From NCBI GenBank assembly GCA_002811675.1, contig PDIM01010341.1, positions 11,814 through 63,470 of the forward strand: a stretch of 51,657 bases of DNA, written 5' to 3'. Source of the DNA: Ichthyosporea sp. XGB-2017a. Taxonomy: Eukaryota; Opisthokonta; Ichthyosporea. Every line of letters begins with the position of its first letter. The stretch's first letter is position 1. The translations under genes were made by a program, and so were the position numbers. Below, in pieces: positions 33,101 to 44,095 of the stretch. The notes under the pieces were generated by a model. The model was not told the origin of the DNA, did not search any database, and saw only the letters and a program-made list of their open reading frames with translations.

Positions 33101-36100
33101 TGCGCGTGAGACCGTGATGTTGGTACGGGGTTGTGTTTGAGGTTCCTGTAGTCAAACACGTTGTGCACAATGATATTGTCAATATTGTACTTTTCCCCAA
33201 GCTTTTGCCACTCAGCCTGGTAGTCACGCATTGAGGAGGAGGGCGAGTTTAACGTCCCAATTAAAGATTGCTTCGTAAAGGGATTATTGTGAGTGAACAT
33301 ATAGTTCCTCATCATTTCCTCATAGTTGTGCAACTGTGTAGACTCGTATCTTCCTAGATGTAGAGCAAGCTGGCCCAACTCTACGTACCAGTCTTCATCA
33401 TCCGGGAAGTATCGGAAAGTCTGTACGTAGCGATCATTGGACTCGCTTTCTAAGGAACCATTCTTTTCGGTAACAAGCTCATAATTAAGGAAGCTCAGCT
33501 TTACCTCCACCAATTTTGTTTGATCGTTGGACTTTGGTACAGCTTCACGAAGTTTTCGTACTCTGTCTGTATCTATGTACACCAAATGATAGTCAAGATT
33601 CCCCACCTTCTTCTCATCTGCCATTCTAACATGAAATTCCATGACTTTTTGTGTTAATGGGGCACATTGATTAGTTGATTGATTGATTTAACACCAAATA
33701 ATAACAAAAATGGCCATTGAATAAGTAAATAGCTTAAAAGTATAAAAGTAATATAGAAGCGTCCATCTTATCTTCTCCTCCTTACCTGAGTGTGTGGAAA
33801 TTGACATTGCATTCATCAACATATCCCTGTCCTTCTTTTCCCCTCTATAAAGCCGGTTTAAATCAGCTGGAGAAACATCGTCCGTGATAGCGACATTGCA
33901 CAAAAATCCTTTCATAAAAGTAGCTACTTCTTCATTGCCCATGAGTTCATTACACAGACCAGGATCTACCATCAAGCCAGTAGTAGTGAAAATCACACAA
34001 TTACAGTAGAAGGTTTGTTAGACGAAAAAAGCGCGCATTCTCAATTTACGCTAACAAATACTTACGGCCCTGTACATAGCAGTATGGGTACTCTGTCCTT
34101 GTAATTGCATTCCGAAATGGAATGTGAACCTGGGATGGATCATAGTCAAGGATTTCGCTATTGGCAATCTTGCTGTTATCTTTGGAACCGCTACCATTGT
34201 CCACAAACTCTCGACGCCTTCGCAATCGCCCAAGTTGTTCATTTGTGTTGGCATTGGCTAAGCGCTCAATTTTTAACAATTTTGCAATGGCTTGATCTTC
34301 CATGTACGAGCGCCGAACGGAGTCATCTAGAGTAGCACCATGTCGCTCGCGAAATATATGCCCGTTCTGAACCCCTCGTTCAATATACTAGGGTAATGCA
34401 TAAGCGCAACAAAGAATTAGACGAACAATCTTTCAAAATTACACCCATTCGTAAATACTACTTACCTCTGATCTACGATGCAAATCGCTCGGGGCGCCAG
34501 CGTAGAAAAGTTTAGCATAACTGTGCTGCTTTACTGGGAAGTTTATGTTATAGTAGCTCTCAACTCCGATTCCATGCTCCTCTACAAAGCTTTGCCATCT
34601 CTCATCAACAGATCTTCTTCTTCTGCACCAAAAGCAAAATATCTTTTTGAGCACTTTAACAGTTTTTTGCACCCCTTTAACAATTAGTCGTGCAGCAGCG
34701 CTTTGAGCGATTGCATTAAAGGTATCCGCCAGGGCTAAGGCAGCACCTTTACAGATGCTAGAACTTCCGCAGACTCCTGTTGTGGATCCCGGAAGATCCT
34801 CTATAGGCTTTACTGTACACTCATAAATAGTATGCTGAGGCAAAGAAAATCCACTTGAACCGTAATGCCCCTTAAAGTATCTTACCAGAGGCGTCCACAC
34901 GAGCTTCTTCACAGCAGCAACCATTTTTTCAAACAAATTACGGTCATCAGTCTCTTTGAAGTCATCGTAGAACATAAATTGGTCAAAATGGTCATTCATT
35001 TCGATTGTAAACTGTTTTGAACCGCTGAGGTCATATATTTTCAAAAGCTTTTCTCGGCACTGGTCATTCATATTCGGCCATCCATCTAGACGGCCTTTAC
35101 CCCTCAGCATTGTATACTCAAATAGGTTATCAAATACCTTCTGAAACTCGATCGGGTGTCGTTGTTTTGCGTAAATTCCCGCTGCAAAGTCGTTAGCTTT
35201 CTTGAGAAGATCCGGATCTTCTGAAATCCAGTAAGGGCTCTTCATTCTCGATTCTACTTCTTCTCGTACTCCGTACGTAAGCTTGAAATCAATACCACTG
35301 TTTTTGAAAATGAATTCCTTTGTACCACAATAAGTGGAGGGAAACGTGTGCTTCCATCGTACCTCTTTGAGAAGTCGCATTGCTATTTCGTCACACTTGC
35401 TAACTCCACAATGCGACGTACACTTATCATAGTTAAACGCAGAGGTTAAAGTTTCCGTTATCCTCTTCACTTGGTCATTGTTAAAGCTAAAAGCACCTGC
35501 CACTATTTTAATGACCCCTTCAACTCCAGGACCATAAACCATATCATGTAGTTTGGTACGCAAATGCTCCTTATCGGCATCACAGTAAAAACTGTCTAGA
35601 ACGACGCGCAGTTCCCCTGTCAGGTAACTGGCACACTTTTTGCACAATTTGCTCATGCATCCCTCTGCAGTGACCCTGGCACACCCCGCTCTTCCATCGT
35701 GGGCCAAGCGACACTCTTCTGGCTCGCCTTCAGAACACGATTGTTTTTCTTCCCACTCACCATGCATATTGCAATTCTGGAATTCCTTATCACCAATGCA
35801 CTTCCCTTTTCCCGGCACACATTCTACGCACATTGCAACGCGCTCATAGGGAGATGAAAACTTTGGAGCAACCTCGCTGCATAGAGGTGTTTTCTCTCCA
35901 CAGCGATGTTTCTCCTTTTCACTCCATAGTCCACGCTGACAATTAACAAGATATTCTATGCCCCCATGCCCCTCCTCCTTAAGACATTTGGTCTGCCCTG
36001 TAGCGCATTCTCTTTCAATGCACGTTCCAAATGCACAGATTTTGTTGATTAAACTGCAGTCAAAGCTGTGCTGGTACACTGGTTTATAGTCTTTACCGTC

Positions 36101-39100
36101 TAGTTTAATATTATATTCCCTCTTGGGACCCACACAAAATTGAAGTAAATTCTCGTTAAGACATTGTTTTGAGCAGTTGTCTGTTGGCAAGGCTGCGTTA
36201 GTTCCACAAGAATAGCTCTTCAAGTTTGTTGTTTGCAAACCTTTGATATTTGGTTTGGGGCACTGGTACTCCACATACTCCCCCTTCCCATTACACTCCT
36301 TGTATGTTTCAGAAGTAACCTCTATACGTGATCCAGGTACGCATCCACAAACCGACTCTCCCTCCTTCATGTGGCAGTATTGATTGCCATACGTTCGCTC
36401 AATAGGGTGGCCATTAATATCTTTTCCAGATGTGCATGATTCCTCTTTTTTTACATTATTTATGCACATAATTCGGGTGTTTTCGTGACACAGCGGCTCC
36501 ATTTGATTCCTGCACTCAACACACTTTCCCTTTTCACAATAATTGTCACATTCCTCAATATATTCTTTATCTTCTTGAACGTCCATGCTGGGCCACAGCA
36601 GGTTGCTTTTACATACAATTCTGTGTTTATCGCCATGGCACATAGCATCGCCATCGTGACATTGTGATTTTTTGCATTCGTTGTTATCACACACTTCGTC
36701 CTCACCACACTGCTCTTTAACAACATATCTAGTGCCTTTACCGAACATGTTAGGGCATCTGTAGATATGATTTGATACTTTGTCTTCCACGCTCGGCTCG
36801 CATATGGGGAACTGTTTCTCAGTGCATTCAGTGCAGTGCGTTTGACAATATGGATCTATTTCAGGGCAAGCTTTCACCACCCATCGCTCAGACTCACAAA
36901 GTTCATATTGGCTTTTACTATTCAATGTATGGCATCGACGCTCACCATTTTCACATATTCTCCGGGACACGGCACCAACTGGGTTAGCCCGTGAGCCAAT
37001 GTGAAGATTTCCAGCCCGAGCTACATGAGAGTTGCAATTGAAAGAAAAAGTGTTAGTTTCAAGTAAAAAGCGTTTTTAGTACAGCAGTTTGTTCATCCAG
37101 ACCAAGAGTATACTTACTTATTGGGCCTCGAAGTAAATAAGCCTCCACATCAAAGCTTCCATAAGGATCAATTTCTATTTTGACACCATCTACGAACAAA
37201 CTAATTACTTGGTCAATCATTTCTTTCTCCCAATTTTCACCATCCAACTGAAAGATATCTTCTTTTAAGCTTTTTATCCACTCCTCACGGTTTTTTATGG
37301 TTTTCATTTTTGCAATAGCCATTTTATGTTGAGCGTCTGAGGCCGGTTTGTATGCAAAGGTGATGGTATGATGCTTACCATCGCTGATTTGAGGGGCGTA
37401 GATATTTTCTAGGAACATGGACACACAGAAGCAGAGTCAAGTCAATGCCAATTATTGTTAAAGTTATTTTTTTTTGCGCGGTACTTCAGCATTACTTACC
37501 AAATACTACACTCGTCGACGGGAAGTTAATTCCACGATAAAGAAAAGCACTTTTTGGTAACTTTCCTTGCTTGTTTTCGCTCGATTTAATGTTCTTTGTG
37601 TGTGAATCATACAACTCATGGATATCTATGTTGCAGGTCATATCATCACCTTGCTCGTCCTTGCGATAGTGACCTCCGTGGGGGTTGCTCCCAGTAAACA
37701 TCTGGGTGGCCGTGTCCTTAACAACAAATCCCTTTTGAAGATGATTGTAGTAAAGTAACAACTCGGAGCTGTATAGTTCAAAATCAACGTTTTGGTTATA
37801 GTCTGATAAATCTCCACAACACATTTGTTCAGTATATGAATAAGACAAAAGAGGACTTCCTTTAGCATATGAATAACTTGATTTCTCGCATTCCCTCTCA
37901 GCATCGTCATCTGACAATATCTTTCCCTCGTTATCAGGCAAAAAACAGATACTTTGCGTTGTTGGCTCTACCGTCACTTCGAAGGATGCATACAGAGACG
38001 GAAGAAACATGCCACTCAATGTTGATGTTACTCTTTCAATATTATTCCAACGAGTAGAGCATGTTTGATAGGTATAGTCTTTAAAAAATAACCTGGAAAC
38101 ATGTGCTCCAGGGGTAACATAGTCCGGTTTGGCAACAGGGTTAAAATATTCATCTTCATTAGCCTCTTCTTCCATTGAGTGACTGGACATATCTGTTTGG
38201 AATCTTCTTTGCTTTTTGGAAAACGCGATCGGATTTTCATTATCATCAAGCTCTGGAGACAAACGTGAGTAGGTAGAACTCTCATTGTTGGTGCTGGTAG
38301 TCCTTTTAAAATTGTAATTCCCAGGGGGTTTAGTGCTCGTACTATTTCTTTTGTTTTTCCAGGGTACTTCATTAGAAGCACCTTCTTCTTGATTACTCCT
38401 TCTACGCCTCTCCGACCTCTTTTCGTTCGCTAGTTTTTTTGTTTCTGAAGCTGTTTTAATCATCTGCAACCCAACTTCAGAGCTTGCAGCTTCAAGCTCT
38501 TTTCTCATTGATGATCCTATTCGCAGGCATACAGAGGCTCCAGAGAAGCGATGGTCTTTGCCAGGGTTCTCATAATTCACATTATATATAATTTCTGCAT
38601 CATCAGATATATAGAAAAGATCGTGATTTTTAAATTTCTTTTCCAAAATTGGATAGGTATCTTTGAGGCTGTAGTCATAGTCGATGTTGGGTGCTTGAAA
38701 GAAAACAGTAAGCTCACTTTCTAAAAAACGAGTTGGTGAAGAAACATAAATGTCAAACTCTTTTCTTGATTTGGCATTATACTCAGTCATTGTAAGGCGT
38801 CCCCAATTACTCTGGGCATTGACCGAGTAGTGACTTCCCGAGGAAGAGCCCTGATCAAAATGTATTTTTGTAGGATTCGCAAAGTCGAACAGAAGCTTTG
38901 GATAAAGGAGACTGTCCACTAGTGATTGCTCGTTCGTACTTGCAATTGTTTTTGAACTAGTAGATAAAAGTACAGGAAGCCACCTGATGGGTCGCGGAAC
39001 AACGCTCCCCGCGTAAGGATTAAAGTATTTACTTGTAGAATGCTTGGACATATCCAGCATGCATTGCCAGTAAAACCGATACCAAACCTCCAAAATATTG

Positions 39101-40180
39101 TCATAGAACTGAACTGCTCTTTCTTTCTCTGAAGGAGGCTTGGGATATTCTCTATATATATCAAAATCAGCCCCGAATTGAATTTTACCAAGTGGCGCGT
39201 CTTCGATAGCCTCTCGCGTTTGCCCATCGATACCAGGGGTACTAAAGAAATGCCTCCACAAATCTAAAATAAAGCCCAGCAGAAAATGTTGTTTTAGGCA
39301 ATCTTGTCAAAAGTCTAGCGCATTTGCACACCATTTTACATACTTACCGTAAGCATTATCATACACATCTACCACCTTCTTTTCACTTCCCTCCATTTTA
39401 GCCAAAATTGCTTCCTGTCTTTCTTTGAAGATGGTGTCGTATTTGTGGTCGACATAGGGGGATTTCGGTTTTGATAGGCCAATATCATTATAGACCTTGT
39501 GATATTCGCTGTCAAAATCCTGTCTTTGTCGAGTGTATTCGAAGATGTATCGCCCCACACAGGAACTCTACACCGTACACAGGGTGGTAGTGTTTGTTTT
39601 TGTTATACATTTTAGTAAAGGGACAACAAACAAAAAAAAAGTCTATGCTATTGACGTTTTTTTCATTACTTACTGGGCTATCTATATAATCCTTTGGGGT
39701 ATTCTTGAACACTTGTGTTCCCTCGCTCTACAAGAAGTCAAAAGAAACACAGACAGTGAATAAACAAAGAGGTTAGTCAGGTACGCGTGTAAAACAAGAT
39801 AACACTCAGGACATGGAGGTGCTTACAATTTGAGGATAATAGTCTTTCAAGGAAGAATCCCATCTCTTGTTATAGTTATCATCGACCTTTCTTAGCTCAT
39901 CGGCAGTGCTCTGTTTTGTTTTCTTCTCGTCCCGTGTCACTAAACGGGATCCATTCTCCGCATGATTCGCCTCCTCCTCCGTCTCTTCATCACTCAAAAA
40001 ACCGCGGGCAATCAGGTGACCCTGTACAGATTCGTAAACGCTGTTGAGGGCGTCCGCAAAGGGCCACGAGGACGATTCTGTTTCCACGGACTGTGTGGAG
40101 AAAGATGCGGTGCTTGGGGCAATGAAGAGACAGGAGCAAAGGCAGAAAAAGAGCAAGCAGAGGAAAGTTGGACTTTTCAT
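18155..40180 (-). CDS. Giant secreted modular protein, 18 exons, about 6,712 aa
   Basis: Exons (high to low): 40180-39827, 39727-39674, 39567-39348, 39263-37500, 37408-37118, 37020-34466, 34387-34066, 33965-33786, 33644-32286, 32144-31979, 31839-30602, 30486-30263, 30194-26910, 26799-22570, 22484-22394, 22289-21904, 21792-21544, 21325-18155. All 17 introns are GT-AG. Exon lengths sum to 20,139 nt (6,713 codons with stop) and every phase matches, the main evidence for a single gene. Signal peptide at residues 1-26 (hydrophobic Leu/Phe/Cys core); no clear membrane anchor and no lipid-anchor signal. Modules in order: a Tyr-rich N-terminal part (about 200-900); a Cys-rich block (900-1360); a receptor-L-like block (2520-2740); a fibro-slime/PA14-like domain (about 2780-3030); a Cys-rich motif near 3230; Sushi-like junctions in the C-terminal half. 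I recognise no full-length relative. An extracellular matrix, cell-coat or adhesive role is inference. Least certain boundary: exon 9 acceptor (AAAAAG, no pyrimidine tract). Confidence 0.8.
29830..30750 (-). other. Fibro-slime/PA14-like domain in giant protein (end of exon 11 to exon 13)
   Basis: Hallmarks appear in family order: an opening strand with a 'hpDF' motif (VPIYYNFFNPS, then FQLHPDFFEQLED), an 'EGLPVYRV' segment in exon 12 matching the family's 'GkPvy', then in exon 13 the DD-containing beta hairpin (FKVCSVDDAWVYFDHYKIID followed by LGG). The last motif matches the fibro-slime 'DDDvWVFI.gklv.DLGG' core, with one Asp fewer. Such domains occur in Dictyostelium PSI-type proteins and bacterial surface proteins, often binding carbohydrate. 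The domain spans two introns, which also supports the exon joining. Confidence 0.55.
30880..31500 (-). other. Receptor-L-like block in giant protein (exon 11)
   Basis: Successive units of roughly 20-25 residues read like receptor L-domain/Ecm33-type beta-helix coils: SLSIATNNNLRSMNAFPFLQ, then GTLSITNNAHLCRMTGFESL, later NFVVRNIGEYQAIDGFPLL and NFQVKSNENLKFMSFPTL. The pattern (L.I..N..L..+..F..L..I.G) is known from the insulin-receptor L domains and fungal cell-wall proteins. This is motif recognition only. Confidence 0.5.
35630..36990 (-). other. Cysteine-rich module block in giant protein (exon 6)
   Basis: About 450 residues carry dozens of cysteines in loosely repeating units of the form C..G...C......C....W......C......C (examples CHDGDAMCHGDKHRIVC, CVPGKGKCIGDKEFQNC, CATGQTKCLKEEG). 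Each unit probably forms two or three disulfides. The pattern resembles repeat modules of secreted eukaryotic and myxobacterial proteins, but I cannot match it to a named family. The rest of exon 6 is Cys-poor and helical. Confidence 0.7.
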
Positions 40181-40867
40181 GGCTGCGTAGGGCTCCTCTT
40201 GCCTTGTAATCGGAAACCCAAAAAATGAGAACTAACTCAAACAGATAAAAGGAAAAAGAATTAAAGCAAAAACAAACTTAGATAAACGTAAGAAACAAAA
40301 AACAAATGGGAACAGTGGGGGGAACAATAAGATCCCCTTTTGTCAAATGCGCCTGTTAAGCTTAAACAGGAGAACTAGAGTCCATTGATTTAAATGCTCT
40401 CAAATATGATCAAAGCAACGCAAAAGTGTAGAAAGTCAAAAATCGAAATGATTTGTTCTTTGCAATAACATAATAAAAGAGAATGAGAAAAAAAGTGAAA
40501 AATTATTGGCTCACAGATATATAAATATTTCAAATAATTAATGGCCAATGAGGTGTCGCTAGGGAGTGGGGATATAGTCGTATGAGGGAATCTGCGTGTT
40601 TATTCTGGATGGAGAATGGGGCCAGAGGATTGACTAAAAGGACCTATATAAGGACTCGTGTGAAGCACCCTTATTGGGATAGGCGGGTGCAGCTATTTAT
40701 AGTACAGTGCCAAAGTGAAACATTGGTGTCCATGTGAGTTGTGACATCCCTCCCCCTCATGCTGAAGAGTGGTGTATGGGAAAGGGAAGGCAGGGGTGTG
40801 TGTGGTGTGCTAGGTAAATTATGTTTTCACTCATACAGGAACAATGGGTTAAGTTGATAACTGATCT
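40181..40867. other. 5' flank of giant gene / 3' flank of TRMT13
   Basis: 687 bp without a credible gene. It must hold the giant gene's promoter. A near-palindromic TATATA element (about 40517-40523) and CTATATAAGG (40644-40653) are present; the second reads as a TATA box on plus, though no plus-strand gene follows. The stretch nearest the ATG is A-rich. Confidence 0.5.
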
Positions 40868-40872
40868 TTATT
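40867..40872 (-). terminator. Poly(A) signal overlapping the TRMT13 stop codon
   Basis: Minus-strand GAATAAAG: the TAA stop (40868-40870) lies inside the AATAAA hexamer (TTTATT on plus). Confidence 0.55.
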
Positions 40873-41902
40873 CGTGAATATTGGCACACAATAGAGTGTC
40901 TTCTACGCTCTCTGTGGTATATCGGGAGAGTATCCACCACGGGGATGTGGAGGACTTAGGAGAAGAACAAATACCATGCACAAATATATCACATGGCTGT
41001 GTTTCCTGTTGTGTTGATGTATTGGTAATAAAGTATCCCCGTCCAATGTCAAGAAGACGCTTGGCACACCACCCCATTATTTTACGCGCGGCTCGTTCTG
41101 TGCAGGCAGTTATCGGGTCTTTCAGGGACATACTAGCCCAGCTCGTCATGGCACACATTAGATTGAACTCTTCTTTGTTCATATCCAGCACCTCCGTCAC
41201 AAAGGTTCGATTGCAATACGTCTCCCAGTCGCAAAGGTGGTGGCAGCAGGTAGCAATGACCACTCCACACTGCTGCTTGGCCCCTCGAAGCCCCGCCACC
41301 GCTTGCAAGGAACTATCTGTTGCAGGGCCACACAGATGCTTCCCCACAACAGCAGCAACGATAGGCGCTTTCCCCTTTTTCTGTGCCAACAACCTGACCA
41401 GTTCTACCTCTCCCACATCACCCTGAATCCTCTCCACGCTCCCCTCCCCTCCTTCCTCCTTCCTCACCCTCTTCTTCTCCTGGCCCCGGATCAGCCGGTC
41501 TGCTTTATTACTTCCTCGGAAGTCCATCCTGTCCACAAGTACATGATGCGATATTGCATCCCTTGAAACACACGCGGCGTGGATGAACCGCGACAGGTGC
41601 CCCGTGCCTGCCCCCATCTCCACATAAACACCCTCCTTGGCCGCCTCACCGCCCCCAGCCAGCAGCCCCAGCTCATCCATGTGCTGCACAATGCTTCCGT
41701 GCTGCTGCAACTGCTTGGATCTCCGGCCTTGTCCCAGCGTCTGCAGCATGGAAGCATGTACCTGCCCCATACACGGCCAAGCCTCCTCGCTAAGCCATCG
41801 TTTGCGTGCTCCATCCCCGTCACGTATGGCAAGTCTCTCTGCTGCCTTTCGCACCTTTTCACACACGGCTTCCAAATCTTTCTCACAGCTTCTTCCAAGA
41901 AG

Positions 41903-41953
<51 letters not shown>

Positions 41954-42261
41954 TTATCTTCTTCGTCCCTCTCCCCTTTCTGCTTCTCCTTCTCCTTCCA
42001 GTGGTGTCTGCACAAGCCATCCCCTCCCTCCGCTGCCAGCAGCTTGCAGTATTTGGTGCGTTGCTTCGTTGGATGGAATACTGAAAACACGCAGCGTTTC
42101 TGTCCGCTCGTCTCTGTTTTTCGTGATTGTTTACTCAGGCCCAATCCTTGCCCCTTTCGCATCTCCTCATACCCCCTCGCTTTCTCTTTACGTATCTTGC
42201 CCTCCTTTCGGCCCTTCTTGGCCGGACAATCGATACCACCTGCCCCTCCACCACTACTCAT
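40868..42261 (-). CDS. TRMT13: tRNA:m4X modification enzyme TRMT13, frame broken at a homopolymer
   Basis: Trm13 2'-O-methylates position 4 of the acceptor stem of some cytosolic tRNAs using SAM. The N-terminal frame (start MSSGGGAGGIDCP; an upstream in-frame Met lies at 42309) has a CCCH zinc motif (CVF..., TKYCKLL, GLCRHH) of the zf-TRM13 type. It then enters a run of 51 G. Beyond the run, the conserved protein resumes in another frame: SAM motif VEMGAGTGHLS, then KHLCGPATD, CCHHLCDWETY and a C-terminal 'RLLDIGRGYF' block, all Trm13 hallmarks. As assembled, the run is one base short (mod 3) of joining the frames. Homopolymer sequencing error is likeliest; a real disruption or an undetected intron are alternatives. 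No good splice pair was seen. Confidence 0.88.
41903..41953. repeat. Poly(C)/poly(G) homopolymer, 51 nt, inside TRMT13
   Basis: 51 consecutive C on plus, encoding poly-Gly in TRMT13 between the zinc motif and the methyltransferase domain. Its length sets the reading frame. Homopolymers this long are prone to assembly error and to replication slippage. Confidence 0.98.
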
Positions 42262-42309
42262 CGCTCTCTTCAAGCCCCAAAGTAGCAAAAAAGAAAAGTA
42301 GTCATCCAA

Positions 42310-42660
42310 GGCAATTCAATTCAGCGAGGAGACAAACAAATCATGCCCTGTCCATCCGTCCAATTCTTTGGCTAAAGGGAAAGAAACACAAATAAAGAAG
42401 AGTTCCCTAATAATTTCATAGAGAACTTCATCTTTTTTTAATTATTTTCCCACGTGGGCCGTGGCCAAGAACGTAGAGAAAAATACAGTACTCTATGCCA
42501 AGAAAAAAAGAATACAGTTCTCCTTGGCCAAGTAACCTATGCGCCGAGCCGCCGCCGCCGCCCGCCAGATTTGTCCTTTTATTTTTCTTTTCTTCTTGGG
42601 GGTTTATTCACTCTTGACAAAAGTGTTGTTCCAGCTCTTTGTTTTAAAATCTTGTCTCTA
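42310..42660. other. TRMT13 5' flank
   Basis: No gene. Contains a 10-bp palindrome CCCACGTGGG (42449-42458, E-box core), a short imperfect tandem repeat with 'AATACAG..CTC...CCAAG' units (about 42480-42533) and a GCC-rich patch (42550-42566). These are candidate promoter elements of TRMT13. Confidence 0.45.
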
Positions 42661-42666
42661 CTTGCT

Positions 42667-43960
42667 TCATGAAGTACTCTTCATCACTCTCCTCGCGCTG
42701 ATCACATATGCTGACAGGTCCTCCAAATGGAAGAATCTCTCCTCATCTTCGTTGTACCATCCTTCCACTCTGTCAAATTTTAGCCTTTCCCACTTCCTGT
42801 GCCACTCATTGATTTTTACTAGGGGCCTCTTTCTTTCTTTCCGCTCTTTTCTGTTACGGGGTTCATCTCTTGGGAAAGCGCTTCTGTGACCCAATACCAG
42901 ACCGGTCGGCGAAGGATTTCCTTCTTGTTGCATTCCTCCAGTTCTTTTGGTTGGACCCCTCTGCCCAGTAGGGCATCTTTATAGCGTCTCGGGAGGGATG
43001 AAAGGTTCTTCCCAGATACATCCATGTTCCAAACTTGTGCTGTAACTCCTTCTTTTTCGTCCATGTCCCTCCTTATAACATGTTTCCAAACTTGCATCCA
43101 GAAATTGATAACCACCCCACTTCGCCGGAAATATCAGTGCTTCCCCTGCAACAATCTTATAGTCAATGAGCAGTTTTAACTTCTGTTTCATCTTGGCGAT
43201 GACTTTTGTGCCATCTCCCGTTGCGACGATCCAGTACCAGAGTTTAGAAGCCATTAGAAAGGTGAAGACTGCACTCTTCCCCTTCCAGCTCAGACATTTG
43301 AGTTGCCAACGAGTTATCGGATGATGAATTTCAACGAGTTTCTCATCTATCAGCCTTATTGTTTACCAATTTCTGATTCAACCCAATGTAGTGCCCAAGG
43401 TATTTTGTGCATTGTGAATTGTTCAGCCATTGCATGCCATCGCTACCTTCATCTGTAGTTCAACGTACTGATTTCTGAAGGGTATCACAATGCATTTCCT
43501 ATAATTGAGCTCCGTTCCTGAAATTCTACGGAAAGCTTCAACGGCGTAGACTGTTTTTCTCCTGTCGTGCTCATCCTTTGACATAATAGCAGTGTCATCC
43601 GCATAGTCACTTTGTTTTATCCTAAATTCCTGGTTTCTTATTTTCCTCACTATCCCTTTACATCTTTAAGGCCTAATATGAGAGGAAGGGTGGTTGTGGC
43701 AAATAGTAGACCACTAACAATTAGGTCACCCTGCCTGACCCCCATGTCGATTCCAAAGGAAGCTTCAGAGCATAAGCCGAGTATGGCACCACTTGAGGAA
43801 GGGCCGACGGATAGGGCCCGAGTATGATACCAACTAGAACTGTCCAACGGGTCAGCAGTCTTCCCGCAGATAAGACAGCGAATGCGGGCTGAAATTCTTT
43901 TCAGGTCGCCACCGAGGGTCGCCACCGAGTTCACCTCAAAAGGCCCGCGTTGGTGAGGAC
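42667..43960 (-). mobile_element. LINE (non-LTR retrotransposon) fragment, RT core, decayed
   Basis: Reading 43.9 to 42.7 kb on the minus strand, pieces of one polyprotein appear in shifting frames. First comes a 'GVRQGDLI' block (RT domain 4), then SDYADDTAI (catalytic YADD, domain 5) near 43590, followed by a 'GTELNYRKC' block (domain 6). Next is a 'PAKWGGYQFLD' thumb-like segment near 43120, and finally the segment with EWHRKWERLKFDR near 42800. At least three frame changes and several stops show it is dead. The upstream endonuclease part and the 3' end are absent here. Confidence 0.8.
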
Positions 43961-44039
43961 GTTCTGCTCACGTCCATGATTAAATGAAAGGCCATAATAA
44001 TACTCGATGAACAGAGTTAGTTATTGATAGTTGTAACTT

Positions 44040-44095
44040 GTAAGATAGACAAGGGAATAAACGCGTCCATGATTGAGAAAAAAAAAGTTATATTT
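44040..44095 (+). mobile_element. LINE 3'-end remnant
   Basis: Carries the family 3' terminus GGGAATAAACGCGTCCATGA followed by TTGAG and an A run. The same terminus ends the copies at 46.0 and 46.7 kb. Little recognisable LINE sequence precedes it, as expected for extreme 5' truncation. Confidence 0.65.

Noticed and set aside
41491-42084. Plus-strand Pro-rich frames opposite TRMT13
   Set aside because: The poly-Pro comes from the C homopolymer; TRMT13 motifs on the minus strand are decisive.
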